Below, piece after piece: positions 45,006 through 55,608 of a stretch of 64,000 nucleotides of DNA. Numbering within the stretch: position 1 is the first letter of the stretch; every line of letters starts with the position of its first letter. A program made the translations under genes and the position numbers. Source of the stretch: Prochlorococcus sp. AG-402-C09. GTDB lineage: Bacteria > Cyanobacteriota > Cyanobacteriia > PCC-6307 > Cyanobiaceae. Under the pieces are notes generated by a model, which was given only the letters and a program-made list of their open reading frames with translations, searched no databases and had not been told where the DNA came from. The stretch covers positions 1-64,000 of the forward strand of contig QCHN01000001.1 of assembly GCA_003279565.1 (NCBI GenBank). The letters are read 5' to 3'.

Positions 45006-46240
45006 TATTTTATATCTTTCATTAATTTTTTAACAAAATTCCATTTTTTAGAACTTTTAGGTAAGTGTGAAATAACTTCATCATAATATCCTTTTAATAA
45101 TAAAGAATTAGCATGTTCATTATCAATACCTCTACTACGAAGATAAAATAACTCTTCATCTTGAAGTTGGCTTACAGTTGCTCCATGAGTACACCTAACA
45201 TCATCGGCAACTATTTCCAACTCTGGCTTTGCATCGATTCTAGCGCGTTTAGAAAGTAGTAAATTTCTACTTAGCTGCGCAGCTTCTGTCTTTTGAGCTT
45301 TTTGTGGTACTTCAATTGAACCATTAAAGATGCAATGAGAATATTCAGAAGCTACGGCTTTTTGTAATTGATCAAGCTTTCCATTTGGGCCTTCAAATCT
45401 TATTAGAGAGTGGGTGGCTATTTGCTCTTTCGATTTGGTGACTTGGAGGTTTTTTATGATTGTTGAAGCTTCTCCTTCACTTTGAATTATTCTTGGTTCA
45501 AATCGGGCATAATCCCAACCATGATGAATTGAATGAAGAGAGTATTTGCTATTCTCTGATTGTTCTACCGCTAAAGTGCAAATTGAGGAGGATTCTTTCT
45601 CTTCACCTAAAGAAATTAATCCATGAGATAACTCTACTTTAGATTCTAGTTTTATTTCGATTAAGTGATTCTGTGCCGAATGATTATTACCTAGAAAAAC
45701 TTGTAAAAGATCTAATTTTGCTCCCTCTTCTACAAGCAGAAAGATTCTAGTTGAGATTGACTTTTCCTTTATCGATGGAATTACTATCTCTAATGATTTA
45801 TTAAAATTACGTTTAACTTTTAAAGCTAAAAGTTCTGAACTTGATGCCTGATTAAGACATACTGATAAGTCGTTTTTTACATTTGTTGACTTAACTATTT
45901 TGCCTAGATTTTCTTCAATTTCTCTATCATTTAGTTTCTCAATACCATTAGATAAATTAATATTTAAAAACTGATTTTTATTAGGATTAATTATAATTCT
46001 TTCGCTATTTTTATCCTTATCTGGAAGTTTATATTTAACATCTTCGCTTTTAATAATGATTGGTAAAGACAAAAAACTATTTAATCTATTGAAATTGCAT
46101 AATCGCCAAGCTTCATCTTTATTAGACGGTATTCCTTGCTCTAAGAGTAATTCTCGACCTAGTGATTGTTCTTTTTTTAAACAACCCTGAGTTGGAGGGA
46201 GAGAATCAAGCCATTCTCGGTAAATTGTCGATGATTTCAA
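45005..46240 (-). CDS. sufD: Fe-S cluster assembly protein SufD
   Basis: 411 aa. The conserved core of the SufB/SufD superfamily is seen in [20 protein letters not shown] and [20 protein letters not shown] (about 325-370), with the beta-helix region before it. SufD forms the SufBCD scaffold complex and is needed for iron acquisition. It overlaps sufC by 4 bases and sufS by 1, so the four genes form a coupled operon. It lacks SufB's additional Cys-rich features, as expected. Confidence 0.92.
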   Translation of the reverse strand: MKSSTIYREWLDSLPPTQGCLKKEQSLGRELLLEQGIPSNKDEAWRLCNFNRLNSFLSLPIIIKSEDVKYKLPDKDKNSERIIINPNKNQFLNINLSNGIEKLNDREIEENLGKIVKSTNVKNDLSVCLNQASSSELLALKVKRNFNKSLEIVIPSIKEKSISTRIFLLVEEGAKLDLLQVFLGNNHSAQNHLIEIKLESKVELSHGLISLGEEKESSSICTLAVEQSENSKYSLHSIHHGWDYARFEPRIIQSEGEASTIIKNLQVTKSKEQIATHSLIRFEGPNGKLDQLQKAVASEYSHCIFNGSIEVPQKAQKTEAAQLSRNLLLSKRARIDAKPELEIVADDVRCTHGATVSQLQDEELFYLRSRGIDNEHANSLLLKGYYDEVISHLPKSSKKWNFVKKLMKDIK

Positions 46241-47028
46241 TTTACCATCTCCTTGTCTTTCTTATTTTTGTCGATGAAGTCATACCCTGATTTTTCAAGA
46301 TCAATAGCTAGTTCTTTGTTGCCAGTTTTTATTATTTTTCCATCAGCCATGATGTGTACAAAGTCAGGAGTAATTTCATCGAGCAGTCTTTGATAATGAG
46401 TTATTAGAATCGTTGCCGAACTTGGTTGCGATAGTTTATTGATCCCAGAGGCAACAATTCTTAGAGCGTCAATATCAAGACCTGAGTCAGTTTCGTCGAG
46501 TATTGATATGAATGGCTCTAAAAGAGCCATTTGAAGAATTTCGTTACGTTTTTTCTCTCCACCAGAAAAGCCTTCATTCACGCTTCGTTCTAGAAAGGCT
46601 GGATCCATTTCTACTATTTTCATTCTTTCTTTGACTAGATCTTCGAATTCAAAAGTGTCTAATTCACTTTGAAGTAATTCTTTTCTTCTTGAATTTGTGG
46701 CAACTCTTAGGAACTCTAAATTACTAACACCAGGAATTTCTACTGGGTATTGGAACCCAAGGAAAATCCCAATTCTTGCTCTTTCCTCTGGGGCTAGATC
46801 GAGAATATCCTGACCTTTAAATTGAATAGATCCTGATAAAACTGTATAAGATGGATGTCCAGCTATAACTTTTGAAAGTGTACTTTTCCCGCTTCCATTT
46901 CGACCCATAATTGCGTGTATTTCGCCTTCTTTTACTGATAGATTGACTCCATGAAGTATCTCTTGATCATCAACACTGGCATGAAGATCTTTGATAGATA
47001 ATATTGTTTCTGAAGTTGAGAGAATCAC
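46237..47028 (-). CDS. sufC: Fe-S cluster assembly ATPase SufC
   Basis: 263 aa. ABC ATPase: [18 protein letters not shown] (Walker A), [18 protein letters not shown] (signature), [14 protein letters not shown] (Walker B, D-E-T-D variant typical of SufC) and THYQRLL (H-loop). Drives the SufBCD scaffold with ATP. Operon partner of sufB, D and S. Confidence 0.95.
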   Translation of the reverse strand: MILSTSETILSIKDLHASVDDQEILHGVNLSVKEGEIHAIMGRNGSGKSTLSKVIAGHPSYTVLSGSIQFKGQDILDLAPEERARIGIFLGFQYPVEIPGVSNLEFLRVATNSRRKELLQSELDTFEFEDLVKERMKIVEMDPAFLERSVNEGFSGGEKKRNEILQMALLEPFISILDETDSGLDIDALRIVASGINKLSQPSSATILITHYQRLLDEITPDFVHIMADGKIIKTGNKELAIDLEKSGYDFIDKNKKDKEMVN

Positions 47029-47078
47029 TAAATTAGAGGGAAATTTGTAGAGGTTAAAAGTATGATTTTAATTTCAGT

Positions 47079-48521
47079 TTATCCAACTGAACCCTCCAAT
47101 TTTAGAGCTAGAAGTTTATCTGCCTCAGATGCAAATTCCATAGGTAATTCATTGAAAACATCACTACAAAATCCACTGATTAACATTGAAACAGATTCTT
47201 CAAAATCAATTCCTCTACTTTGTAAGTAAAAAAGTTGATCTTCTGAAATTCTACAAGTACTAGCTTCATGTTCAATATTTGACTGAGGTTGCTTGGATTG
47301 AATATATGGATATGTATTTGCGCTGGCTTTGTCCCCTATCAACATGGAATCACATTGGCTGTAATTTCTTGAACCCTCAGCATTAGGGCCTATAGAGACA
47401 AGACCTCTATAACTGTTCTTAGATTTTCCAGCACTAATACCTTTGCTTACGATTTTTGATTTTGTATTTTTTCCTATGTGAATCATTTTTGTCCCTGTAT
47501 CAGCTTTCTGGAAATTATTCGTCAGAGCAATTGAATAAAACTCACCAATTGAATTGTCTCCTTGTAGTACGCAACTTGGATATTTCCACGTAACAGCAGA
47601 TCCTGTTTCGACTTGAGACCAGCTTATTTTGCTTCTCTTACCTCTACATTCTCCTCTTTTTGTGACGAAGTTATATATTCCTCCAATACCTTTTTCATTG
47701 CCTGCATACCAATTTTGCACAGTTGAATATTTAATAGTTGCATCATCTAGTGTGACAAGCTCAACTACAGCAGCATGTAAAGTATTGGTATCAAACATAG
47801 GTGCTGTGCAACCCTCTAAATAACTAACAGAGGCTGATTCTTCTGCGATAATTAAAGTTCGTTCGAATTGGCCAGTATCTCCAGAATTTATTCGAAAATA
47901 AGATGATAATTCCATAGGACATTCGACACCTTTAGGTATATATACAAATGAACCATCACTAAAAACAGCAGAATTTAGGGCTGCAAAAAAGTTATCATTT
48001 ATAGGAACAACTGTGCCCATATATTTTTCAATTAAATCTGGGCGTTCAATGATTGCTTCACTAATAGAACAGAATATTACGCCATGCTCAGCGAGTTTTT
48101 CTTTATATGTTGTTGCTATGGAAACACTGTCAAATACTGCATCTACAGCAACATTAGATAATCTTTTTTGTTCGCTAAGTGGGATTCCAAGCTTTTCAAA
48201 AGTTTCAAGTAATTTAGGGTCAACTTCATCCAGACTCTTCTTTTTTATATCTTGTTTTGGAGCTGCGTAATAAACTAGATCCTGATAATCTACTTTGGAA
48301 TAAGTTAATCCGGACCAATCAGGCTCTTTCATCTTTAACCATTGTTTATAAGCTCTTAAACGAAATTTTAATAAAAAATCTGGCTCATTCTTTTTTGCGG
48401 AAATCAACCTAATAACATCTTCATTCAATCCTTTTGGTATCTTTTCAGTTTCTATTTCAGTAGTAAAACCATATTTGTAGGGTTGGGCAACAATTTCTTC
48501 GACAGTATTAGTTTGGGTCAT
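47079..48521 (-). CDS. sufB: Fe-S cluster assembly protein SufB
   Basis: 480 aa, first gene of the operon. The C-terminal half carries the conserved [20 protein letters not shown] and [20 protein letters not shown] stretch with Cys residues for cluster building. Together with SufC and SufD it assembles nascent 4Fe-4S clusters, needed for PSI, ferredoxin and many enzymes. A 50-base gap separates it from sufC; the promoter lies in the DNA right of 48521. Confidence 0.95.
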   Translation of the reverse strand: MTQTNTVEEIVAQPYKYGFTTEIETEKIPKGLNEDVIRLISAKKNEPDFLLKFRLRAYKQWLKMKEPDWSGLTYSKVDYQDLVYYAAPKQDIKKKSLDEVDPKLLETFEKLGIPLSEQKRLSNVAVDAVFDSVSIATTYKEKLAEHGVIFCSISEAIIERPDLIEKYMGTVVPINDNFFAALNSAVFSDGSFVYIPKGVECPMELSSYFRINSGDTGQFERTLIIAEESASVSYLEGCTAPMFDTNTLHAAVVELVTLDDATIKYSTVQNWYAGNEKGIGGIYNFVTKRGECRGKRSKISWSQVETGSAVTWKYPSCVLQGDNSIGEFYSIALTNNFQKADTGTKMIHIGKNTKSKIVSKGISAGKSKNSYRGLVSIGPNAEGSRNYSQCDSMLIGDKASANTYPYIQSKQPQSNIEHEASTCRISEDQLFYLQSRGIDFEESVSMLISGFCSDVFNELPMEFASEADKLLALKLEGSVG

Positions 48522-48768
48522 TTTATTTTGATTAAATCAAGTCGTAGTAGTTTTTATTTATGAAAAGTTTGGTTTTTAAGTCCCAAGATGATCTTCAATT
48601 ATGACATTTGGGGCTCATTATTAGATCAGAGTGTTTTGATAGTTGGATCTCAAGAATCATTCTAAGTCAAATCAAGGATGAAAACCCAGTGTTACGAAAG
48701 TAATTTCAATCAGATTCCACCTTAAGCCAAAACCCTTGCAATCGTTTCAACCTGTAATTTTGCGTGAA

Positions 48769-48939
48769 TTAAACTCTTGATCTTTTTAAAGTTCGTGAAA
48801 GATTTTCTAATGTATACAAATAGCTATGTAAATCCTTATAAATACAATTGATTTCATTTATCAATTCCTTTTTTGGACTTGTAATAGTTATAGAATGAAT
48901 ATCTTTTCCTTGTTTATAAGTGGAAAAAAATAAGAGCAA
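48769..48939 (-). CDS. Small hypothetical protein upstream of sufB, 56 aa
   Basis: A frame from TTG 48939 to TAA 48769, with AAAAAGGA directly before the start. The product begins MLLFFSTYKQGKDIHSITIT, contains a helical part ELINEINCIYKDLHSYLYTL, and ends in SRTLKRSRV. It reads like a real protein but is short and the start is uncertain. Its position between sufB and a plus-strand gene could be a place for the suf regulator, but no HTH is seen. Confidence 0.4.
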   Translation of the reverse strand: MLLFFSTYKQGKDIHSITITSPKKELINEINCIYKDLHSYLYTLENLSRTLKRSRV

Positions 48940-48999
48940 TCCTTTTTAAAGATAAATATTCTTTTAAACTTTACTGGTAAGAGGTGCTCCCGCTATCAA

Positions 49000-49362
49000 A
49001 TGAAGGAATCTACTTTTGTCGATAATTTTGAAAATAGTCCTTTAAGTAAAGAGGATATAAATTTGATTGCATTTACTAACCTTTCAGTTAGTGAAAAGCA
49101 TCATCTCAGGATGCTTGCGCACTGTTTGCAGTGTTTTAAATCTATGAGTAAGAGAAATTCAGGCGGCTTGATTCCTGTGAAGGAGGAATGGCTGGAATGG
49201 TGTTTAAAAAACCCTGTAATGATTAAAGATGACGAGTATGTGCAGGTGATGTTTGAGCAATTTTCTGGTGCAGCGATTCAGTTGGAAAGATTGTCAAATG
49301 ATTTACAAGTTGCTCCATTGGATTTGACATTGAGAAATTTGATTGACGCATATCAGACTTAA
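49000..49362 (+). CDS. Conserved-looking hypothetical protein, 120 aa
   Basis: All-helical soluble protein (NLSVSEKHHLRMLAHCLQCF, RNSGGLIPVKEEWLEWCLKN, then a helix with QVMFEQFSGAAIQLERLSND). Two Cys lie in HCLQCF. No HTH or metal motif is certain, so SufR-type regulation of suf is not supported. Divergent from the suf operon. Family not named. Confidence 0.6.
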   Translation: MKESTFVDNFENSPLSKEDINLIAFTNLSVSEKHHLRMLAHCLQCFKSMSKRNSGGLIPVKEEWLEWCLKNPVMIKDDEYVQVMFEQFSGAAIQLERLSNDLQVAPLDLTLRNLIDAYQT

Positions 49363-49662
49363 AATTCTTCTTGCCTATGCATGAAAAAATATTTTTTAGA
49401 CGATAATGATCCCAAAGAAAAACAGTCGTCGAATTCGAAAAATTAGGGATTGTTATTTTCTATTGAGGTTGAAATAAGTTCGTTTTTTTGAAACTTTTAA
49501 AATGGATATGAACTCCTGGTTTGTAGTAAAGCCAATGGTTCTTAACCGTAGATACCATTTTTTGACCTCTTCTTGGAGTCAGTAGATGCTGACCGCATCA
49601 ACGAGAAGAGCACATTTCATCACATACTTATCGCACTGATCCCAAACAAAAAATGGAGGTTT

Positions 49663-50760
49663 ATGGGCGTGACTTTTGATCAAGAATCCCTGTCACGTTT
49701 AACACTTCGTCAGCTACGTATTAAAGCGAGTGAATTAGGTATTCCTCTTTATAGTAGAAAATCAAAGGCTGATTTAGTTAAAGGTGTTCTTCTCTACGAA
49801 GAACAGAAAGAAGCAGAAAAACAGTTAATAAATAATAAAAACATTAAAAATGATTCATCTAAAGAAACAACATATTCTAGTTCTCTAGACACCAAAGTCG
49901 TTTTTCTACCTCGTGATCCCGAGTGGGCATATGTGTTTTGGGAGATATCAGATGCAGATCGTTCTAATGCTCAAAGTGAAGGTGCTAGCAGGCTTTGTTT
50001 ACGTTTAGCTGATGTTACTAATAGTGGAGATGGAAACGCTAATCCTGGAACCCTTCAAGAAGTTGTTGTTGATAGTCATAGTACCGAGTGGTACTTACCT
50101 ATTCCATTAGGTGGTAGAGATTACAAAGTTGAGCTTGGTTATCGCATTGGTCATAAATGGATGTCACTTGCTCACTCATCTTCAGCAAAAGTACCCTCAC
50201 TTCATCCAAGTGATCAAATCCTTGATCAATTTGTTCCTTTTAGCTTGGAAGCGCCAGTTAATACCTCATCTGAGTCCACGGAAGATTTTTTATCGCCTGA
50301 TCAACCAGATAGTGGTCTCCATGAGCGCTTGTATCAATCAGCTACAACAAAATTTAGAACTAGACGAGTTGGTTCAGAAGAATTTCATGAAGGTGCCCCA
50401 AACGATCTGAATTCGAACAATGATTCTGGGAGTGGTCTTTGGGCTAGTGGATTGACTGAATCTGGTATTGGAGGAGTTCCGCAATCGCGTTCTTTTTGGC
50501 TAGTCGCTGATGCTGAATTAATTGTTTATGGAGCTACTGACCCCTCAGCTAAATTACTTATCGAAGATCAAGAAGTCCCTTTAGCTAATGATGGAACCTT
50601 TAGATTGCAAGTTCCATTTAGAGATGGTATTCAAAACTATTCCATTAAAGCTATTGATAAAGATGGTGTGGATTCAAGAAACATAACAATGAAATTTGAG
50701 AGAGTTACTCCAGTAGACAATACCAACCCAAATTCAAACGCTGAATCAGAATGGTTTTAA
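49663..50760 (+). CDS. Rho-N-like/DUF4912 protein, 365 aa
   Basis: ATG at 49663 chosen because GGAGG stands 6 bases upstream; the longer frame from 49573 lacks this. Residues 4-45 form a Rho N-terminal/SAP-like helical domain (LTLRQLRIKASELGIPLYSR). About 75-180 is DUF4912: VFLPRDPEWAYVFWEISDAD, LCLRLADVT and YKVELGYRIGHKWMSLAHSS. A third, beta-rich C-terminal domain starts about 270 (FWLVADAELIVYGATDPSAK). It may bind nucleic acid by its SAP-like end. A shorter paralog is at 15424. Confidence 0.75.
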   Translation: MGVTFDQESLSRLTLRQLRIKASELGIPLYSRKSKADLVKGVLLYEEQKEAEKQLINNKNIKNDSSKETTYSSSLDTKVVFLPRDPEWAYVFWEISDADRSNAQSEGASRLCLRLADVTNSGDGNANPGTLQEVVVDSHSTEWYLPIPLGGRDYKVELGYRIGHKWMSLAHSSSAKVPSLHPSDQILDQFVPFSLEAPVNTSSESTEDFLSPDQPDSGLHERLYQSATTKFRTRRVGSEEFHEGAPNDLNSNNDSGSGLWASGLTESGIGGVPQSRSFWLVADAELIVYGATDPSAKLLIEDQEVPLANDGTFRLQVPFRDGIQNYSIKAIDKDGVDSRNITMKFERVTPVDNTNPNSNAESEWF

Positions 50761-50776
50761 ATTTATTCTCAATTAA

Positions 50777-50950
50777 ATGATGGTCCGCTTAATTGTTGCC
50801 TTTACTCCTTTAGTAGGTGCCTTAGCTTTTCCTTTGTTAATTCCTACTACTATTGAGCGTTTTGGATTGGGCCCTGGTGTATTGAGTGCGTTGATTCTAA
50901 GTACTTTTTGGTTTGTCGCTATGCTTCGTACTTCAGAAATGCCTCACTAA
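50777..50950 (+). CDS. Small membrane protein, 57 aa
   Basis: ATG at 50777 (ATG at 50780 also possible), TAA at 50950. The product begins MMVRLIVAFTPLVGALAFPL, with a second hydrophobic part (VLSALILSTFWFVAMLRT). It has two short membrane segments around the LIPTTIERFGLG link and ends EMPH. It is small and thylakoid-like in look, identity unknown. It sits in a 250-base gap between the DUF4912 gene and pgm, plus strand. Confidence 0.6.
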   Translation: MMVRLIVAFTPLVGALAFPLLIPTTIERFGLGPGVLSALILSTFWFVAMLRTSEMPH

Positions 50951-51014
50951 ATTAAATTATTGTCATTTTGACTCTCTGTTCATTTTTTGAGATCTTTACT
51001 AATCTTTATCCAAA

Positions 51015-52664
51015 GTGTTTTCTTCAGAATTTAGCCAACTTACAGTTAAGTTAAACTCACCTTTTACTGATCAGAAACCAGGTACTTCTGGATTAAGAAA
51101 AAGTACTTTACAGTTCCAAGAGGATCATTACTTAGAGAGTTTTATTGAATCAATCTTATGTTCCCTGCCTGGGGTGCAAGGAGGTGTTTTGGTTGTGGGA
51201 GGTGATGGTAGATATGGCAACAAAAGAGCGATTGATATTATTATTCGGATGGCAGCTGCACATGGAATTCAAAAAGTTATAACAACTGTAGATGGAATTT
51301 TGTCGACCCCTGCGGCTTCAAATTTGATTCGAATCAATAAAGCAATAGGTGGAATTATTTTATCTGCTAGTCACAATCCAGGTGGACAGGAAGGTGATTT
51401 TGGAGTCAAGCTAAATGGCTCAAATGGTGGACCTGCCTCAGAATCTCTAACTGATGAAATTTATAATTACTCCAAGAATCTTAAAGAATATAAGATCATA
51501 AAATGTCAATCAAATAATTCTTATTCACTTGGTAAATACAAATTAGCTTCAATGGTTGTCGAGATCATTGATGGAATAGATGATTACTTAGATTTAATGA
51601 AAAAAATATTTGATTTTGATTTAATTAGTTCCTATATCAACAAAGATTTTCCAATAGTTTTTGATGCATTAAATGCTGTTACAGGGCCATATGCAAAGCG
51701 TCTTTTTGTTGATCATTTAGGAGCTAATGCAGAAACAGTAAGGAATGGAATACCTTTGGAAGATTTTGGAGGTCTTCATCCTGATCCAAATTTGACTTAT
51801 GCAAAAGATCTTGCTGACTTGCTTTTAAAAGGCAATTTATTTTCCTTTGGAGCAGCATGTGATGGGGATGGGGATAGAAATATGATTTTAGGACGTGGTT
51901 GCTTTGTAAACCCTAGTGATAGCCTTGCGATTTTAGTTGCTAATTATGACTGTGTGCCAGGCTACGCTAAAGGCTTATCGGGTGTTGCTCGTTCCATGCC
52001 TACGAGTTCAGCTGTAGATGTTGTAGCAAAACATTTAGGGATTAATTGCTTTGAAACTCCTACTGGGTGGAAATTCTTTGGCAATCTCTTGGATGCTAAT
52101 CAAATTACTCTTTGTGGAGAGGAGAGCTTTGGGACTGGAAGTGATCATGTAAGAGAGAAAGATGGATTGTGGGCTGTTCTTTTTTGGTTGCAGATACTTG
52201 CTTCAAAGAAAAAGTCTGTTTCTGAGATAATGAAAAATCATTGGCTATTTTTTGGTCGTCATTACTATTCTCGGCATGATTATGAATCTATTCCATCTGA
52301 AGTTGCAAATTCTTTGTATTCCAGATTGAGCAATATGCTTCCTACTTTAAAAGATCAATCTTTTGCGGGAAGGATAGTGAAAAATGCTGATGATTTTAGC
52401 TATACAGATCCAGTTGATGGTTCAATTACTCTTAATCAGGGTTTAAGAATTTTATTAGATGATGGTAGTCGAGTGTTAGTACGACTTTCTGGTACGGGCA
52501 CCCAAGGAGCTACTTTGAGAGTTTACTATGAAAGCTTTGTTCCAAGTGATGGTGATATCACTCAAGATCCGCAGTTAGCCTTGGACCCTTTAATTAAAAG
52601 TATTGATTCTCTAGCTGAGATTTCAAAACGAACAGGCATGTCCGCTCCGACAGTTATTACCTAG
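51015..52664 (+). CDS. pgm: Phosphoglucomutase
   Basis: 549 aa, full length. PGTSGLRK (substrate loop), catalytic Ser in SASHNPGGQEGDFGVK, metal loop DGDGDRN, and GEESFGTGSDHVREKDGLWA (sugar-specificity loop). It converts glucose-1-phosphate and glucose-6-phosphate for glycogen and nucleotide sugars. GTG start at 51015. Confidence 0.95.
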   Translation: MFSSEFSQLTVKLNSPFTDQKPGTSGLRKSTLQFQEDHYLESFIESILCSLPGVQGGVLVVGGDGRYGNKRAIDIIIRMAAAHGIQKVITTVDGILSTPAASNLIRINKAIGGIILSASHNPGGQEGDFGVKLNGSNGGPASESLTDEIYNYSKNLKEYKIIKCQSNNSYSLGKYKLASMVVEIIDGIDDYLDLMKKIFDFDLISSYINKDFPIVFDALNAVTGPYAKRLFVDHLGANAETVRNGIPLEDFGGLHPDPNLTYAKDLADLLLKGNLFSFGAACDGDGDRNMILGRGCFVNPSDSLAILVANYDCVPGYAKGLSGVARSMPTSSAVDVVAKHLGINCFETPTGWKFFGNLLDANQITLCGEESFGTGSDHVREKDGLWAVLFWLQILASKKKSVSEIMKNHWLFFGRHYYSRHDYESIPSEVANSLYSRLSNMLPTLKDQSFAGRIVKNADDFSYTDPVDGSITLNQGLRILLDDGSRVLVRLSGTGTQGATLRVYYESFVPSDGDITQDPQLALDPLIKSIDSLAEISKRTGMSAPTVIT

Positions 52665-52751
52665 ATCAAAAATCTTCTAATTTGAAATCATCAAAACAAC
52701 TGTATAAGTTTTTTTTTGCTTTTAGAGTGAAAAAATGTTTGTTTATCAGTT

Positions 52752-54959
52752 TTGGCTAAAGATCTGTTTGCTTTTAATGGCGAACAGCTAATTCAGAATA
52801 ATGCTCCTTTAGCTGATCGCTTACGGCCTAAAACACTTGATGAATTTGTGGGTCAAGATCACATTCTTGCTCAAGGACGTTTATTGAGACGCTCAATTGT
52901 AGCTGATAAAGTAGGCAATTTATTGCTTTATGGACCACCAGGAGTTGGTAAGACTACTTTGGCTCGGATTATCGCCTTAAATACCTTATCTCATTTTAGT
53001 GTCGTAAATGCTGCCTTGGCTGGTATCAAGGATTTGAGATCTGAAATTGATTCTGCAATAGATAGATTAAATAAATATGGTAAACGCACGATTTTATTTA
53101 TTGATGAGGTTCATAGATTTAATACGGCTCAACAAGATGCCTTATTACCTTGGGTTGAAAATGGAACTTTGACTCTTATTGGGGCAACTACGGAAAATCC
53201 ATATTTTGAAGTTAATAAAGCTTTGGTCAGCAGATCTAGACTATTTCGTTTAAATAGTCTGAATTCAAAAGCTTTACATCAATTGCTGCAAAGAGCTTTG
53301 AGCGATAAGGAAAGGGGGTATGGTTTGAAATTAATTAATTTCTCTAGTGAAGCTGCGGATCATTTGGTTGATGTGTCTAATGGTGATGCAAGGGTTCTGC
53401 TTAATGCGCTTGAACTTGCTGTAGAGAGCACCATTGCAAATCAAGATGGTTCAATATGTATTGATCTCAAGATTGCTGAGGATTCAATTCAAGAACGAGC
53501 GATTTTATACGACAAACAAGGTGATGCTCATTTTGATACGATCAGCGCGTTTATTAAGTCATTACGAGGCTCGGATCCAGATGCGGCATTATTTTGGCTG
53601 GCTCGAATGTTAGAGGCTGGAGAAAATCCACGCTTCATTTTTAGACGTATGCTCATCGCTGCAGGAGAGGATATTGGGCTCGCTGATCCCAGTGCAATTG
53701 TAATAGTTGAGTCATGCGCGGCGGCTTTTGATCGAATAGGTTTGCCAGAGGGTATTTACCCACTAGCTCAGGCAACTTTGTACTTAGCTTCCACTGAGAA
53801 AAGCAATAGTTTGAAGGCTATCTTTAAGGCAGTTCAGAAAGTTAAAGATTCCCAAAAGCAGAATGTTCCTTCTCATCTTAAAGATGCAAACCGAGATCAA
53901 GAAGCATTTGGTGATGGTCTGGGTTACAGATATCCTCACTCATTTTCAAAAAATTGGGTACCTCAGCAATATTTACCAGATAGTTTGCTAGAAGAGAATT
54001 TTTGGGAGCCAACTAAACATGGATGGGAAGGGCAAAGACGATCTCTTGTGCATGAGAGACGATCTGAACAAATAGCTTCAGTAGTTGAAGCTGAGCAACA
54101 AAACCCTTTAATTATTACATCTGGAAAAGTTGATAGTGACTTGGAGAAATGGTTATCTCGCCAAGTTTTGCAAGAAGGGGAACGATTAAAAAACTTGATG
54201 ACTAAATTATGGTCGGGTATTACTTGGAGAAAAAATCATAGAGTTTTAGTCTTAACACCTAGTTCTTTGCTTTGGTCTTTGAAGCCTTTAAGAGAGGCAT
54301 CTGAGGGGGGAGTTGTTTTGGCTGTTTCAGAGGATAATCATCCAAGATTATTAGCTGAATTAGAAGTTTTAGCTCCTATGGAGCGACCTGTTTTAATTGA
54401 TTCAACTTTTGAATCAATTAAAAAATTAGAACACAATCTCAAATTTGAGGTGATTGGAGGAAGGATTCCATGGAAAGTTTTTTCTGAAACAAATTTTTCG
54501 GAATTGTGGCCGATTCTTACTGAAAAATGTACAGAGAATGCAGAATTAAGTTTAATTATAAGTAACCCATCCTCAGGTCCTGCACTTTCTCTAAAGGAAA
54601 GCTTAGAAGCTTATAGCAATAATAAAAATAACGATTTGTTATTATTAGATAATTTAATTTGCAAAGAAGAGGAGTGGTTGCACAAAAAAGATTATAAAAA
54701 GAAATTTATTCTACAATTAGAAAAATTAGGCTGGAATATTTCTTTTGAAGAATGGACTGAGTGTATATCTCAAAAAGTTGATAGTTCTACAATTAAAAGA
54801 TGGCTTGATGAAGGGAGTAAATATCGTGAAATCATTCTAAATAATTGTAAGGAAGAAACATTAGATCGATTGCAGAAATTATTTAAAAGATTGGAAGGGC
54901 AGACTATAAAACAGAAACTTCTACATACTAAATATGTTGCAAAAAGAATAATTAATTAA
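52752..54959 (+). CDS. rarA: RarA/MgsA AAA ATPase with cyanobacterial C-terminal fusion
   Basis: 735 aa. Residues 1-420 match RarA: GPPGVGKTTLARI (61-73), FIDEVHRFNTAQQDALLPWV (Walker B) and a C-terminal RarA helical region with GLADPSAIVIVESCAAAFDRIG. The remaining ~300 residues form a fusion domain known in cyanobacteria as RarA/unknown domain, with a Rossmann-like pattern (RVLVLTPSSLLWSLKPLREA). RarA helps at stalled replication forks. The TTG start is at 52752. Its end overlaps the PPTase gene's end by 8 bases. Confidence 0.9.
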   Translation: MAKDLFAFNGEQLIQNNAPLADRLRPKTLDEFVGQDHILAQGRLLRRSIVADKVGNLLLYGPPGVGKTTLARIIALNTLSHFSVVNAALAGIKDLRSEIDSAIDRLNKYGKRTILFIDEVHRFNTAQQDALLPWVENGTLTLIGATTENPYFEVNKALVSRSRLFRLNSLNSKALHQLLQRALSDKERGYGLKLINFSSEAADHLVDVSNGDARVLLNALELAVESTIANQDGSICIDLKIAEDSIQERAILYDKQGDAHFDTISAFIKSLRGSDPDAALFWLARMLEAGENPRFIFRRMLIAAGEDIGLADPSAIVIVESCAAAFDRIGLPEGIYPLAQATLYLASTEKSNSLKAIFKAVQKVKDSQKQNVPSHLKDANRDQEAFGDGLGYRYPHSFSKNWVPQQYLPDSLLEENFWEPTKHGWEGQRRSLVHERRSEQIASVVEAEQQNPLIITSGKVDSDLEKWLSRQVLQEGERLKNLMTKLWSGITWRKNHRVLVLTPSSLLWSLKPLREASEGGVVLAVSEDNHPRLLAELEVLAPMERPVLIDSTFESIKKLEHNLKFEVIGGRIPWKVFSETNFSELWPILTEKCTENAELSLIISNPSSGPALSLKESLEAYSNNKNNDLLLLDNLICKEEEWLHKKDYKKKFILQLEKLGWNISFEEWTECISQKVDSSTIKRWLDEGSKYREIILNNCKEETLDRLQKLFKRLEGQTIKQKLLHTKYVAKRIIN

Positions 54960-55608
54960 GGCAAATTATTGGTTCTCTTGTTACGGAGTCGTCATCTAAT
55001 GCAATCGCATAAGTCCACTGATCATGAATTCGTTCGTAAATTTTTACTTTGTGTCCAAGTCTTTTATGATATGCAAATAATGATTTATTTTCCCAAATCC
55101 ATTGATTTATATTAGTTGCTATTTTTCCTTTCTGCCATTTGATTGCGGCTTCTTTTACTACCCATCTTTTTAGTACTATTTCTTTAGCTTGACTTGGCGT
55201 TAAATATTCTATTTCGCTATTTTCATCTTGAGTGAAAAAGCGTTTTGACAATTTATGAGCTTGAAAATGTCTATCCTTTCTTTCTATGTCTACGCCAATT
55301 TTTGTTGAAGACCATCCTATTAATAACGCATCAGAACAGTGGCTCATGCTGATATGACCCATTCCATCCGCTAATAAAGGTGGCTTCCCAGGATCGGCTT
55401 TAAGAGGTATATCAAGAGGGTCTAAGCCTGTCATGTTAGACATGACTTGTCTAAGGCAGCCTCTAGAAAAGTGGTAATTTAATGCTCTCCTTGGGGTTAA
55501 CTTGTTAACCCATTTTTTCTCTTCGCCGCTTATGGGTAAAAGTTTTGATGGCATCAAAAAAAGCCAAAGACCTAGTACGCTTTTATTGTTTATTTGAGTA
55601 GTAATCAT
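54952..55608 (-). CDS. 4'-phosphopantetheinyl transferase (Sfp/HetI type)
   Basis: About 218 aa from the ATG at 55608 (a longer frame begins at 55644). Mg-binding and catalytic motifs are seen: IGVDIERKDRHF (G-V-D-x-E) and KRWVVKEAAIKWQKG (W-KEA-K). The enzyme attaches phosphopantetheine from CoA to acyl or peptidyl carrier proteins. The start codon abuts the start of the divergent peroxiredoxin gene (sharing CATG). Sfp-like length supports a broad-specificity form. Confidence 0.88.
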   Translation of the reverse strand: MITTQINNKSVLGLWLFLMPSKLLPISGEEKKWVNKLTPRRALNYHFSRGCLRQVMSNMTGLDPLDIPLKADPGKPPLLADGMGHISMSHCSDALLIGWSSTKIGVDIERKDRHFQAHKLSKRFFTQDENSEIEYLTPSQAKEIVLKRWVVKEAAIKWQKGKIATNINQWIWENKSLFAYHKRLGHKVKIYERIHDQWTYAIALDDDSVTREPIICLN

